Numbered from the stretch's first letter, positions 25,022 through 36,678 are shown. The stretch is 64,000 nt of DNA from JAKPBU01 sp964425695 (GCA_964425695.1 CAYRNF010000005.1:1-64000); one strand, 5' to 3'. Translations and numbers: made by a program. Notes: generated from the letters alone by a model not told the origin.

Positions 25022-26482
25022 ATGCTCCGCATCCAGGCAGAAGCACTCACGTACGACGACGTTTCGCTCGTCCCCGCGCATTCCAGCGTCCTGCCCAAGG
25101 ACGTCTCGCTCGCCACGCGGCTCACCCGTTCCCTGCGCCTCAACCTGCCGATCGTGTCGGCCGCGATGGATACCGTCACCGAGGCGCGCCTGGCGGTGGC
25201 CATGGCGCAGCTGGGCGGCATCGGCATCGTCCACAAGAACCTGTCCATCGAGCGCCAGGCCGCGGAAGTGGCCAAGGTCAAGAAGTTCGAGGCCGGCGTG
25301 ATCCGGGAGCCCTTCACGGTGGGGCCGGACACCACCATCGGTGAGGTGCTCAAGCTCACCCGCGCGCGCAACATCTCCGGCGTGCCGGTGGTGGACGGCG
25401 AGGGCCAGCTGGTCGGCATCGTCACCGGCCGCGACATGCGCTTCGAAAAGAAGCTCGACGATCCGGTCCGCCACATCATGACCAAGCGCGAGCGCCTGGT
25501 CACGGTGCGCGAAGGCGCGTCTGACGACGAGGTGATCGGCCTGCTGCACAGGCACCGCATCGAGAAGGTGCTGGTGGTCAACGAGGAGTTCGCGCTGCGC
25601 GGCCTGATCACCGTCAAGGACATCCAGAAGAAGTCCGACAACCCCAACGCCGCCTACGACAGCAGCGAGCGCCTGCTGGTGGGCGCGGCGGTCAGCGCCG
25701 GCGCCGACAGCGAACAGCGCATCGAGGCCCTGGCCGCGGCGGGCGTGGACGTGATCGTGGTCGATTCCGCCCACGGCCACGCGCAGGGCGTGCTCGACCG
25801 CGTCGCCTGGGCGAAGAAGCGCTTCCCGCAACTGCAGGTTGTCGGCGGCAACATCGTCACCGGCGATGCGGCGCTCGCGCTGATGGACGCGGGCGCCGAC
25901 GCAGTGAAGGTCGGCGTGGGCCCCGGCTCGATCTGCACCACGCGCGTGGTGGCAGGCGTGGGCGTGCCGCAGGTCACCGCGGTGTCGATGGTGGCCAACG
26001 CGCTGGCCGACCGCATCCCGGTGATCGCCGACGGCGGCATCCGCTACTCCGGCGACATCGGCAAGGCGATCGCGGCCGGCGCGTCCACGGTGATGCTCGG
26101 TGGCCTGTTCGCCGGCACCGAGGAAAGCCCGGGCGAAACCGAACTGTTCCAGGGCCGCAGCTACAAGAGCTACCGCGGCATGGGCTCGCTGGGCGCGATG
26201 GAGAAAGGTTCGAAGGACCGCTACTTCCAGGACGCCAGCGACGCCGACAAGCTCGTACCCGAAGGGATCGAAGGCCGCGTCCCGTACCGCGGCCCGCTGG
26301 CGGGCGTGGTGCACCAGCTCGCCGGCGGCCTGCGCGCGACGATGGGCTACGTGGGCTGCGCGACGATCGAGGACATGCGCAAGAAGCCGCAGTTCGTGAA
26401 GATCACCGGCGCGGGCCAGCGCGAAAGCCACGTGCACGACGTGCAGATCACCAAGGAACCGCCGAACTACCGGGCAGGCTGA
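25022..26482 (+). CDS. guaB: IMP dehydrogenase
   Basis: Oxidises IMP to XMP, the committed step to GMP. The 486 residues have the TIM barrel interrupted by two CBS domains (about 95-205, DPVRHIMTKR and GLLHRHRIEKVLVVNEE), and the catalytic loop GPGSICTTRVVAGVG with its Cys. The flap YRGMGSLGAM and the C-terminal YRGPLAGVVHQL follow. guaA is next, the classical guaBA order, but with a REP doublet between them. Confidence 0.98.
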   Translation: MLRIQAEALTYDDVSLVPAHSSVLPKDVSLATRLTRSLRLNLPIVSAAMDTVTEARLAVAMAQLGGIGIVHKNLSIERQAAEVAKVKKFEAGVIREPFTVGPDTTIGEVLKLTRARNISGVPVVDGEGQLVGIVTGRDMRFEKKLDDPVRHIMTKRERLVTVREGASDDEVIGLLHRHRIEKVLVVNEEFALRGLITVKDIQKKSDNPNAAYDSSERLLVGAAVSAGADSEQRIEALAAAGVDVIVVDSAHGHAQGVLDRVAWAKKRFPQLQVVGGNIVTGDAALALMDAGADAVKVGVGPGSICTTRVVAGVGVPQVTAVSMVANALADRIPVIADGGIRYSGDIGKAIAAGASTVMLGGLFAGTEESPGETELFQGRSYKSYRGMGSLGAMEKGSKDRYFQDASDADKLVPEGIEGRVPYRGPLAGVVHQLAGGLRATMGYVGCATIEDMRKKPQFVKITGAGQRESHVHDVQITKEPPNYRAG

Positions 26483-26505
26483 AACGCACCAACCCCAGTC
26501 GTCGT

Positions 26506-26585
26506 CCCCGCCTAGGCGGGGATCCAAGGACGCCGCATTCCTTGCTTCGACGATCCAACGTCCATGGTTTCCCGCCTGCGCGGGA
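26506..26585 (+). repeat. REP-like doublet between guaB and guaA
   Basis: Two hairpins of related sequence in direct orientation: CCCCGCCTAGGCGGGG (26506-26521, perfect palindrome) and TCCCGC-CTGC-GCGGGA (26570-26585), each followed by ATC. This is the second REP type in the window, similar to CCCGC/GCGGG repeats scattered in xanthomonad genomes. The second hairpin ends 15 bases before the guaA start. Confidence 0.7.
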
Positions 26586-26599
26586 TCGACGGTTTCCAG

Positions 26600-28180
26600 A
26601 TGACCGACCCGCACACCGACAACCTCCATGCCGACCGCATCCTGATCCTCGATTTCGGTGCGCAGTACACGCAGCTGATCGCGCGGCGCATCCGCGAGAT
26701 CGGCGTGTACTGCGAGATCTGGGCCTGGGACCACGATCCGGCAGAGATCGCCGGCTTCGGTGCCAAGGGCATCATCCTGTCCGGCGGGCCGGAATCCACC
26801 ACGCTGCCCGGGGCGCCGGTGGCGCCGCAGCAGGTGTTCGACAGCGGCCTGCCGGTGCTGGGCATCTGCTACGGCATGCAGACGATGGCCGCGCAGCTCG
26901 GTGGCGCCACGGAGGCCGCAGACCAGCGCGAGTTCGGGCATGCCGAAGTCGACGTGGTGCACCCCGACGCGCTCTTCGCCGGCCTGAGCGACCACGGCGG
27001 CGCGCCGCGCCTGAACGTGTGGATGAGCCATGGCGACCACGTTTCGCAGGTCCCGCCCGGCTTCACCATCACCGCCACCACCGGCCGCATCCCCGTGGCG
27101 GCGATGGCCAACGAAGACAGGCGCTGGTACGGGGTGCAGTTCCATCCCGAGGTGACGCACACCCTGCAGGGCCAGACGCTGCTGCGCCGCTTCGTGGTGG
27201 ACGTGTGCGGCTGCGCCACGCTGTGGACGGCGGCCAACATCATCGAGGACCAGATCGCCCGCGTCAGGCGGCAGGTGGGTTCGGACGAGGTCATCCTGGG
27301 CCTGTCGGGCGGGGTGGATTCCTCCGTGGTCGCGGCCTTGCTGCACAAGGCCATCGGCGACCAGCTGACCTGCGTGTTCGTGGATACCGGCCTGCTGCGC
27401 CTGAACGAAGGCGACCAGGTGATGGCGATGTTCGCCGAGCACATGGGCGTCAAGGTGATCCGCGTGGACGCGGCGGACCGCTACTTCGAGAAGCTCCAGG
27501 GCATCGAGGATCCGGAGGCCAAGCGCAAGATCATCGGCAACCTGTTCGTCGAGATCTTCGACGAGGAGTCGAACAGACTCGCCAATGCCAGGTGGCTGGC
27601 GCAGGGCACGATCTACCCGGACGTGATCGAGTCGGCAGGCAGCAAGACCGGCAAGGCGCATGTCATCAAGAGTCACCACAACGTCGGCGGCCTGCCCGAG
27701 CACATGGAGCTGGGCCTGGTGGAGCCGCTGCGCGAACTGTTCAAGGACGAGGTGCGGCGCCTGGGCGTGGAACTGGGCCTGCCGCGCAGCATGGTGTACC
27801 GCCATCCGTTCCCGGGCCCCGGCCTGGGCGTGCGCATCCTGGGCGAAGTGAAGCGCGAGTACGCCGAGCTACTGGCCAGGGCCGACGCGATCTTCATCGA
27901 CGAGCTGCGCAAGGCCGACCTGTACGACCGAACCAGCCAGGCCTTCGCCGTGTTCCTGCCGGTCAAATCCGTGGGCGTGGTGGGCGATGCACGCGCCTAC
28001 GAATGGGTGATCGCGCTGCGCGCGGTGGAGACCGTGGACTTCATGACCGCGCACTGGGCCCACCTGCCGTACGACTTCCTGGGCACCGTGAGCAACCGCA
28101 TCATCAACGAACTGCGCGGCGTGTCGCGCGTGGTGTACGACATCAGCGGCAAGCCGCCTGCCACGATCGAGTGGGAGTGA
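26600..28180 (+). CDS. guaA: GMP synthase (glutamine-hydrolysing)
   Basis: Converts XMP to GMP using glutamine and ATP. The 526 residues consist of a class I glutamine amidotransferase domain (nucleophile Cys in GICYGMQTMA, His-x-Glu in VQFHPEVTH), an ATP pyrophosphatase domain with P-loop LSGGVDSSVVA, and the C-terminal dimerisation domain ending PATIEWE. ATG 26600 (MTDPHTDNLHADRILILDFG) matches orthologues; a start 12 codons earlier lies in the repeat. Confidence 0.97.
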   Translation: MTDPHTDNLHADRILILDFGAQYTQLIARRIREIGVYCEIWAWDHDPAEIAGFGAKGIILSGGPESTTLPGAPVAPQQVFDSGLPVLGICYGMQTMAAQLGGATEAADQREFGHAEVDVVHPDALFAGLSDHGGAPRLNVWMSHGDHVSQVPPGFTITATTGRIPVAAMANEDRRWYGVQFHPEVTHTLQGQTLLRRFVVDVCGCATLWTAANIIEDQIARVRRQVGSDEVILGLSGGVDSSVVAALLHKAIGDQLTCVFVDTGLLRLNEGDQVMAMFAEHMGVKVIRVDAADRYFEKLQGIEDPEAKRKIIGNLFVEIFDEESNRLANARWLAQGTIYPDVIESAGSKTGKAHVIKSHHNVGGLPEHMELGLVEPLRELFKDEVRRLGVELGLPRSMVYRHPFPGPGLGVRILGEVKREYAELLARADAIFIDELRKADLYDRTSQAFAVFLPVKSVGVVGDARAYEWVIALRAVETVDFMTAHWAHLPYDFLGTVSNRIINELRGVSRVVYDISGKPPATIEWE

Positions 28181-28220
28181 GTCTGCCGGGAGATCGCATG
28201 GACGTCACAGGGGGAAACGG

Positions 28221-28715
28221 ATGAAGACGATCGTATTGCTGGCGATTCTCGGTGCGCTGGCGTGGTGGTACTTCGACGGCAGCCGCGAGCTGACCGAAGA
28301 GCACGTGCGCGCGCACTACGCCGAGCAGAACCGCATCCTGACCGCGCTGGAGAAGGAAAGCGCTTGCACGGCGATGGCGGACGACTACCGCGTCCGAACA
28401 GTGAGCCACCTCGACGAACGTGCGGAGACGATGGATTTCAACCGGCAGCAGGCCTGCGACGCGATGACGGCGGTGTTCGACATGTTCGGCCAGATCAAGG
28501 CCGTGTCCGGTGGCGCGTTGCATCCCACCTTGCGCCACGAATACAAGCGCATCACCCTGTCGCCGGACCGCAAGAGCGCGACCGTGGAATACAGCAACAA
28601 GCTGCTCATCGGCGATCGGCTGGTCTCGCGTTCGCTCACCAGCGAGACGCTGATCCGGCGCACCGGCAGGACCCTGTCGCTGGGAGGCCACAGCGAGAGC
28701 TGGTCCTACCCGTAG
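28221..28715 (+). CDS. Hypothetical protein with N-terminal membrane segment
   Basis: Unrecognised, 164 residues. A hydrophobic stretch MKTIVLLAILGALAWWYF can be a signal anchor, so the rest is probably periplasmic. Two conserved-looking Cys residues (ESACTAM and QQACDAM) could form a disulphide. GGGGAAACGG just before the ATG is a good ribosome-binding site. It stands 40 bases after guaA and may be in its transcript. Confidence 0.6.
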   Translation: MKTIVLLAILGALAWWYFDGSRELTEEHVRAHYAEQNRILTALEKESACTAMADDYRVRTVSHLDERAETMDFNRQQACDAMTAVFDMFGQIKAVSGGALHPTLRHEYKRITLSPDRKSATVEYSNKLLIGDRLVSRSLTSETLIRRTGRTLSLGGHSESWSYP

Positions 28716-28884
28716 GCGGCGCATGCGGCGGGCTGCGCACGCTCCCACGGCCAACAGGGGCGCGGTGCGGACGCAACCGCATGCATCGCATGTGCCCTCC
28801 CGATCGGGATGCGTCACGCATCACGTCCGCGCGCGACGCGTGGAGCCGCAAGGGCCTTCCCGTCAGGGCGTACGATAACGACCG

Positions 28885-29388
28885 ATGACCACTCCGTTGG
28901 ACACCGCCGCTGCCGCAGATTGGATGCGCCACGCACTGGCGCTTGCGGAGCGCGCCGAACGCGAGGACGACGAGATCCCCGTCGGCGCCGTGGTCGTCGA
29001 TGCCTCGGGCAAGGTGGTCGGCGAAGGCTGGAACCGCAACATCGCCGAGCACGATCCCACCGCGCATGCGGAGATCGTCGCGATGCGCAGGGCAGGGCAG
29101 GCGCTGGGCAACCATCGCCTGGTGGGCTGCACGCTCTACGTCACGCTGGAGCCATGCGCGATGTGCGCCATGGCGATGGTCCATGCGCGCATCGCGCGGG
29201 TGGTGTTCGGTGCGTACGACCCCAAGACCGGCGCGGCCGGCAGCGTGTTCGACCTGCTGGGCGATCCGCGCCACAACCACCGCGTGCAAGTCGAAGGCGG
29301 GGTGCTGGGCGCGGAGGCCGGTGCGCGCCTGACGGAATACTTTCGCGCCAAGCGCCGCAGACCGCGGGCCGGCGATGTGCTTCCGTAG
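28885..29388 (+). CDS. tadA: tRNA adenosine(34) deaminase
   Basis: Converts A34 to inosine in tRNA-Arg(ACG). The 167 residues show the zinc deaminase motifs: HAE with catalytic Glu (DPTAHAEIVAMR) and PCAMC (TLEPCAMCAMAM). Also AAGSVFDLLGDPRHNHRV, typical of TadA. The TAG stop is contributed by a REP repeat. Preceding it is a perfect 12-base palindrome TCCCGATCGGGA at 28798-28809 of unknown role. Confidence 0.96.
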   Translation: MTTPLDTAAAADWMRHALALAERAEREDDEIPVGAVVVDASGKVVGEGWNRNIAEHDPTAHAEIVAMRRAGQALGNHRLVGCTLYVTLEPCAMCAMAMVHARIARVVFGAYDPKTGAAGSVFDLLGDPRHNHRVQVEGGVLGAEAGARLTEYFRAKRRRPRAGDVLP

Positions 29389-29599
29389 GAGCGGCCTCAG
29401 CCGCGAGCTCTTGCCTTTTCTGTCGCGTTGAATGGCAACGGCGCCCGTGGATTCGCGTTCGTGCGCCGACGACTTCAATGGGTTCCTGCCGCGTCATTGT
29501 TCCGATGACGGGTCATGGACAACCCTGCGAGGTTCGGAAAACGCCTGCCATGCATGCAGGCAACAGTGCCGAAGCGCTCGCGGCTGAAGCCGCTCCTAC
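29385..29599. repeat. Inverted REP pair bridging convergent tadA and DUF2721 genes
   Basis: 29385-29406 carries GTAGGAGCGGCCTC then AGCCGCGA, and 29578-29599 is its inverted counterpart. The pair frames a 171-base spacer without a gene. Both flanking genes end with TAG contributed by the GTAGGAGC core: tadA at 29386-29388 and DUF2721 at 29596-29598. The arrangement is BIME-like. Confidence 0.8.
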
Positions 29600-30120
29600 G
29601 GGGGCTCCGGCGCGTCCTTGGTATCGGCTTTCGCGTCCGCCTTCTCCTCGCGCTTGCGCATGCGCGCGATGGCGTGGCGATGGTCCATCTCTTCATCGAT
29701 GACCTTCACCGCCAGCACCGACTCGCGGGCCAGGTACAGGCTCGCCGCGAACAGCGACAGCACGCCGAGCACCGCCAGGATCGTGGGCAGGGCGCCTACG
29801 CGATAGCCGATGAGCGCATCGGCCGCCACCGCCAGGCTGGTGCCCACGAAGAAGCTGATGGCGCCGTACAGCAACTGGCTGCCGCGCAACACCAGCCGGC
29901 TTCGCAGCCGCTGGATCTGGATGCGCCGCTCCAGCACGCCGCGGTACTCCGGATCTCCGGTGTCTTCCAGCTCCTTCAGCACCGTGCGTAGCCGGTCGAT
30001 CACGCGCGCGAGCCGCGTGTTGGCGGACATCAGCAGCGACGCGGTGGCGGTCAGGAAGAACGCCGGCGCCAGCATGGCGGTCAGGATCGCGTAGTGCGCT
30101 TCGGCGGGCGTGGTGGGCAT
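29596..30120 (-). CDS. DUF2721 membrane protein
   Basis: 174 residues. Three hydrophobic segments (AILTAMLAPAFFLTATASLL, a middle one around LLYGAISFFVGTSLAVA and LPTILAVLGVLSLFAASLYL) with a cytoplasmic-looking NTRLARVIDRLRTV between the first two; this is the DUF2721 pattern. The C terminus is highly charged. ATG 30120 is preferred over one nine codons upstream because it gives the usual family N terminus. Divergent from orn. No known function. Confidence 0.75.
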   Translation of the reverse strand: MPTTPAEAHYAILTAMLAPAFFLTATASLLMSANTRLARVIDRLRTVLKELEDTGDPEYRGVLERRIQIQRLRSRLVLRGSQLLYGAISFFVGTSLAVAADALIGYRVGALPTILAVLGVLSLFAASLYLARESVLAVKVIDEEMDHRHAIARMRKREEKADAKADTKDAPEPP

Positions 30121-30158
30121 GCCGTTATGATGCCGCGACCCCGACACGCATGCGAGCG

Positions 30159-30722
30159 ATGGCCAATCACAGCGCTGGTTCCGACCGACTGATCTGGATC
30201 GACCTGGAGATGACCGGGCTCGATACCGGGCGGGATTCGATCCTGGAGATCGCCACGGTGGTGACCGATTCGGACCTGCAGGTGCTGGCCGAAGGCCCGG
30301 AACTCGCCATCGCCCATCCCCTGTCGGCGCTGGAAGCCATGGACGACTGGAACCGCAACCAGCATGGCAAGTCGGGGCTGTGGCGGCGCGTGCTGGAAGA
30401 GGGCGTGCCGATCGCCGAGGCCGAGGCGCGCACGCTGCGCTTCCTGCGCGAATGGGTGCCGGCCAACGCCTCGCCCATGTGCGGCAACTCCATCTGCCAG
30501 GACCGGCGGTTTCTGCACCGCCTGATGCCGCAGCTCGAGCGCCACTTCCACTACCGCAACCTCGACGTCAGCACGCTGAAGGAACTCGCGCGCCGCTGGG
30601 CGCCGCAGGTGCTGGCCGGAGTGGAGAAGGAAAGCGCGCACACCGCATTGAGCGACGTGCGCGATTCGATTGCCGAACTGCGCCACTACCGGCGCCACAT
30701 GGCGGCCCTGGCGCCGTCGTGA
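30159..30722 (+). CDS. orn: Oligoribonuclease
   Basis: 3'-5' exonuclease that degrades 2-5 nt RNA including pGpG. The 187 residues have all DEDDh elements: WIDLEMTGLD, EIATVVTD, NSICQDRRFLHR, and HTALSDVRDSI. The second in-frame ATG (MANHSAG) is used because relatives begin similarly; ATG 30150 would add three residues. Confidence 0.95.
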   Translation: MANHSAGSDRLIWIDLEMTGLDTGRDSILEIATVVTDSDLQVLAEGPELAIAHPLSALEAMDDWNRNQHGKSGLWRRVLEEGVPIAEAEARTLRFLREWVPANASPMCGNSICQDRRFLHRLMPQLERHFHYRNLDVSTLKELARRWAPQVLAGVEKESAHTALSDVRDSIAELRHYRRHMAALAPS

Positions 30723-30765
30723 TCATTCGGTAACGGCACGTCGCGATCCCGGGGAGGGGAGCGCC

Positions 30766-31511
30766 ATGGCCAGCGGCACGCCGCTGCTGTGCCTGTTTTC
30801 GTTGACCGCCATGACCGCAATGGCCACCGTCGCCGAGGCGGGCCCGCCGGTTCCGCCCGGGACGCCCAACGTGGTCGCGCTGCAGACCCAGAACTGCGGC
30901 GGACCCGCGATGGTCGGCTGGGTCGTGCACCCTCGGCGGGCGGCCTTCCAGGCACAGGGATGGATGCCGTGCGGCGACACGGGCTACCGGATCGACTTTC
31001 ACCGCCTGGGCGCTTTCGCGAATGGACGGTGGCGGAGCGGCTGCGCGACCGCTCGCGCGGGGTCGACGACAGCGGCGCGCTGCTGAGTCCGAGCGGGACA
31101 GGCCCCTGTCGTGCTGCCTTCGTGGTGACCCGCATGCCACCGGGCCGGGAGATGGGGGACGACGCCCTGCTGCAAAGCGCCGTGCGGATCCAGGCCGACA
31201 ACGCGGGTAACACGGTGCCGTCGTTCATCGCAGTGGACACGCCACTGGGCAGGGGAGTCGAAATGGTCGTGGGCGGGCGCGCGGGTTCGACTGCTTCACC
31301 ACCAGTGCGTTCCGTCACGCAAGGGCCGGACGACGCCTCCATCGGCATCAGCCGTTTCGCGCTGCGCAGGGGCCATCTGATCGAGTACGCCCTGGTCCTG
31401 CCTTGGCGGGACGGCGTGCCGCAGGCGCAAATGGTCGCCAGGGCCCAGGCCGAACTGACGGCGCTGGCCGCGGCGTTTTCGCCCGTGCCTTGGGGATGGC
31501 GTGTTGGCCTA
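30766..31511 (+). pseudogene. Frameshifted gene for an exported protein
   Basis: The open frame from ATG 30766 has a signal peptide (LLCLFSLTAMTAMATVAEA, cleaved near AEA-G) and reads to YRIDFHRLGAF. The coding sense then continues in the frame shifted by one lost base near 31010-31020 as REWTVAERLRDRSRG and later MPPGREMGDDALLQSAVRI. The second frame does not meet a stop before running antisense into mscS, so the 3' end given is approximate. It is a decayed gene or a sequencing error. No family is recognised. Confidence 0.55.
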
Positions 31512-32468
31512 GCCGGTACGCGCCGGCTTCGGCCGGTCGCCGTCGTCGGCCACGGATCGCATCAGGATCTCGGCGATCGGCCGGCCATCGGCATCGCGGT
31601 GGTACACGTGCAGGTCGCGCTGCGGGTACGGGATGTCGATGCCGCTGCCGATCAGCCCATTGCGCAAGGCCTCGATGACGTTGCTCTGCGCATCCCCGAA
31701 GTCGCCGTTGCTCGCAAAAGCGAACAGCTTCAGGTCCACGCTGCTCTCGCCCAGGTTGGCGACCTGCACGAACGGCGCGGGGTCGGCGAGCACCTTCGGT
31801 TCGGCCTTGGCCAGTTCCAGCATCAGGGCCTTGGCCTTCTTGAGGTCGTCCTCGTACCCCACGCTCACCGCGATCTCCATGCGGCGATAGGGCAGGGTCG
31901 AGAAGTTGATGATCGGCGCGGTGGTGATCTCGCTGTTGGGCAGGATGATCACCCGGCCATCGAACGCGCGCAGCGTGGTCTGGAACACGCGCACTTCCGA
32001 AACCATGCCCTCCTGTCCTGCGGCGATCACGTGGTCGCCGGCACGGAACGGGCGCAGCACGATCAGCATCACGCCCGACGCGATGTTGGACAGCGAGTCC
32101 TTCAGCGCAAGGCCCACGGCAAGGCCCGCGGCGCCCAGCACGGCGAACATCGAGGTCGTCGGTACGCTCAGGGCCGACAGCGCGGTCATGATCACCAGCA
32201 CCAGCAGCACCGCGTAGGTAACGTTGCGCAGGAACCCGGTAAGCGTGGCATCCACGTTGGCGCGGCCCAGAACGCGCTCCAGCCCCTTCGTCAGCTTGCG
32301 CGCCAGCCACTTGCCGACCAGGAAAATGACCAGCGCGGCGAGCAGTTTCAGGCCCCACGTTTCCAGCAGGTGCAGCCAGTCGATGCCGCGCAGACCGTTC
32401 AGCAGGTCGGCGGGATCGACACGCGGTTGCGCGGCGGGCGGGGTGGGGGATGCAGGGGTTTGCAGCAT
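31509..32468 (-). CDS. mscS: Small-conductance mechanosensitive channel, MscS family
   Basis: Opens under membrane tension to release solutes. The 319 residues have three membrane helices, with TM3 showing AVLGAAGLAVGLALKDSLSNIASG, the Gly/Ala-packed pore helix of MscS. The beta domain and mixed cytoplasmic domain follow (RPFRAGDHVIAAG, LPNSEITTAPIINFS). Transcribed toward the pseudogene at 30766. Confidence 0.93.
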   Translation of the reverse strand: MLQTPASPTPPAAQPRVDPADLLNGLRGIDWLHLLETWGLKLLAALVIFLVGKWLARKLTKGLERVLGRANVDATLTGFLRNVTYAVLLVLVIMTALSALSVPTTSMFAVLGAAGLAVGLALKDSLSNIASGVMLIVLRPFRAGDHVIAAGQEGMVSEVRVFQTTLRAFDGRVIILPNSEITTAPIINFSTLPYRRMEIAVSVGYEDDLKKAKALMLELAKAEPKVLADPAPFVQVANLGESSVDLKLFAFASNGDFGDAQSNVIEALRNGLIGSGIDIPYPQRDLHVYHRDADGRPIAEILMRSVADDGDRPKPARTG

Positions 32469-32585
32469 TGCAGTCGGACTCCGGAACCTGGACGGCCGCG
32501 TCGAGGGCGGCCTTGCATGCAGGAAATCCTAGGGACCGGAGCGTTAAGCCCCGGCTTGCGGCGTGTTCAGCGCATCCAGCGCCGC

Positions 32586-32607
32586 GTAGGAGCGGCTTCC
32601 GCCGCGA
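32586..32607 (+). repeat. REP repeat downstream of ppsA
   Basis: A single GTAGGAGCGGCTTC copy with GCCGCGA end, 5 bases past the ppsA stop on the opposite orientation. Confidence 0.7.
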
Positions 32608-32611
32608 ACGG

Positions 32612-34999
<2,388 letters not shown>

Positions 35000-35114
35000 G
35001 GCTTGGCTCCGGATCGGCGGGGGCGTCGCCGCCGCAGGGAGGCGGCGGGCGAAAGCGGCTATTTTAGCCACTGCCCGAATCCGGACCCGTGCACCGGAAC
35101 CTGCAACCGCTTCC

Positions 35115-35936
35115 ATGAGCGCACCGCGTCCCGTGTTCTTCGTTTCCGACGGCACCGGCATCACCGCCGAAACCATCGGGCATACGCTGCTGACCCAGTT
35201 CTCGGGCGTCACGTTCGCCACCGACCGCATTCCGTTCGTGGACACGCCGGAGCGCGCGGCCGCGGCCGCCGAGGAGATCCGCCAGGCCGGGGAGAGCGCC
35301 GGGTGGCGACCGATCGTGGTCAACAGCTGCGTGGACCCCGCGCTGACGGCCGTGCTCACCGCCAGCGGCGCGCTGATGCTGGACGTGTTCGAGCCGTTCA
35401 TCGAACCGCTGGAACGCGAACTGGGCGCGCAGCGCCACTCGCGGGTGGGTCAGGCGCACGGCATGGTGGACTTCGACACCTACCACCGCCGCATCAACGC
35501 CATGAACTACGCGCTGACCCACGACGATGGCGTCAGCATGGACTACGCGGACGCCGACGTGATCCTGGTAGGCGTGTCGCGCGCCGGCAAGACGCCCACG
35601 TGCGTGTACCTGGCCCTGCACTACGGGATCCGCGCAGCCAATTACCCGCTCACCCCCGACGACCTGGACGGCGAGCGCCTGCCGGCCAAGCTGCGTGCCC
35701 ACCGTTCCAAGCTGTTCGGGCTGACCATCGATCCGCAGCGCCTGCACCAGATCCGGCAGGAGCGGCGTCCGGATTCGCGCTATGCGGAACTCGCGACGTG
35801 CCGCCGGGAAGTACAGGCGGCTGAATCGATGTTCAGGTTCGAACGCATCCCGGTGCTCAGCACCACCCACGCATCCATCGAGGAAATCTGCAGCCGGATG
35901 CTGGAGGAGCTGAACATCAACCGCGAGATGTACTGA
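35115..35936 (+). CDS. ppsR: PEP synthetase regulatory kinase/pyrophosphorylase
   Basis: Reversibly phosphorylates and dephosphorylates PpsA in response to ADP and Pi. The 273 residues have the DUF299 landmarks: N-terminal FFVSDGTGITAETIG and the P-loop-like ILVGVSRAGKTPTCVYLA. ATG 35115 gives the family length; the open frame upstream overlaps ppsA and is not coding. Divergent neighbour of its substrate ppsA. Confidence 0.97.
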   Translation: MSAPRPVFFVSDGTGITAETIGHTLLTQFSGVTFATDRIPFVDTPERAAAAAEEIRQAGESAGWRPIVVNSCVDPALTAVLTASGALMLDVFEPFIEPLERELGAQRHSRVGQAHGMVDFDTYHRRINAMNYALTHDDGVSMDYADADVILVGVSRAGKTPTCVYLALHYGIRAANYPLTPDDLDGERLPAKLRAHRSKLFGLTIDPQRLHQIRQERRPDSRYAELATCRREVQAAESMFRFERIPVLSTTHASIEEICSRMLEELNINREMY

Positions 35937-36013
35937 TCCGCGCGGCGCGCGCATCGGTGGCGTACGCGGGAAAGACACACGCAGGGCGCGTGCGGCGCGG
36001 GGTGCGGGACCCG

Positions 36014-36040
36014 TAAAAAGCCCGCATGCACAGACGGGCT
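36014..36040 (-). terminator. Minus-strand intrinsic terminator-like hairpin
   Basis: On the minus strand AGCCCG pairs with CGGGCT around a 10-base loop and ends in TTTTT. It lies between two plus-strand genes, so it serves no known gene. TTGACG on the minus strand (36073-36078) could be a -35 element, although no convincing -10 follows. Confidence 0.4.
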
Positions 36041-36116
36041 GAATGCCCAAGGTAGTCCGCACCGGCGCGATGCGTCAATGCTGCCCGCGGCGGTGCACCG
36101 CGTGTAGGATCGGGGC

Positions 36117-36656
36117 ATGACCGCAGTCCTCGCACGCACCAGGAAACTCCCCAGCATCGGCCGCTTCGGATGGCTGATGGGCCTGTACGCGGAGAACCAT
36201 CGCAAGCTGACGCGCCTATTCGAACCCGCCGATCTGGCGCCGGGCGAATACGTCTCGCGCGCGGGCAGCGGGCCGGACCTGCTGTTGCAGGTGATCGAGC
36301 AGCATCGCTACACCGTGGAGCTGCGGATGACGTACGCGCTGCTGGATCCGGTCACCGGCGAACCCGACCCTTCGGCCTTCCTGCGCGTGTACCGAGATGC
36401 GCGCCAGGTGGAGGCGACGCACTGTTACGTGGGGCGCCGCTGGCAGGACGTGATCGGGATGTATCCGCCGCCGGCCGAGGTGATCGGGCATCGCCTGCGC
36501 ATGAACACGTTCCTGGGCAAGTGGCTGGATTTCCTGGCCGACGGCGGCCACGGCGTGGCCACGCTGCAGCCCGGCGGGCACGCATCGCGTCGCCTCGACG
36601 CTTCCGGCGATGCCGATGCATCGGAAGTCTTGACGCTGCCGCAGGGGCATCGCTAA
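36117..36656 (+). CDS. DUF1249 protein
   Basis: Cytoplasmic protein of the DUF1249 family, 179 residues: GWLMGLYAENHRKLTRLF, VIEQHRYTVELRMTY, and the C-terminal RLRMNTFLGKWLDFL. Function unknown; in many gammaproteobacteria it accompanies nudF/cpdA, which are not here. It is followed 22 bases later by tRNA genes. Confidence 0.85.
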   Translation: MTAVLARTRKLPSIGRFGWLMGLYAENHRKLTRLFEPADLAPGEYVSRAGSGPDLLLQVIEQHRYTVELRMTYALLDPVTGEPDPSAFLRVYRDARQVEATHCYVGRRWQDVIGMYPPPAEVIGHRLRMNTFLGKWLDFLADGGHGVATLQPGGHASRRLDASGDADASEVLTLPQGHR

Positions 36657-36678
36657 ACTTTCGCGCTTTCCAGCCCGT

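Noticed and set aside
24986..27805. 939-codon minus-strand frame opposite guaB and guaA
   Set aside because: Antisense of two secure genes; His/Ala/Gly-rich nonsense translation.
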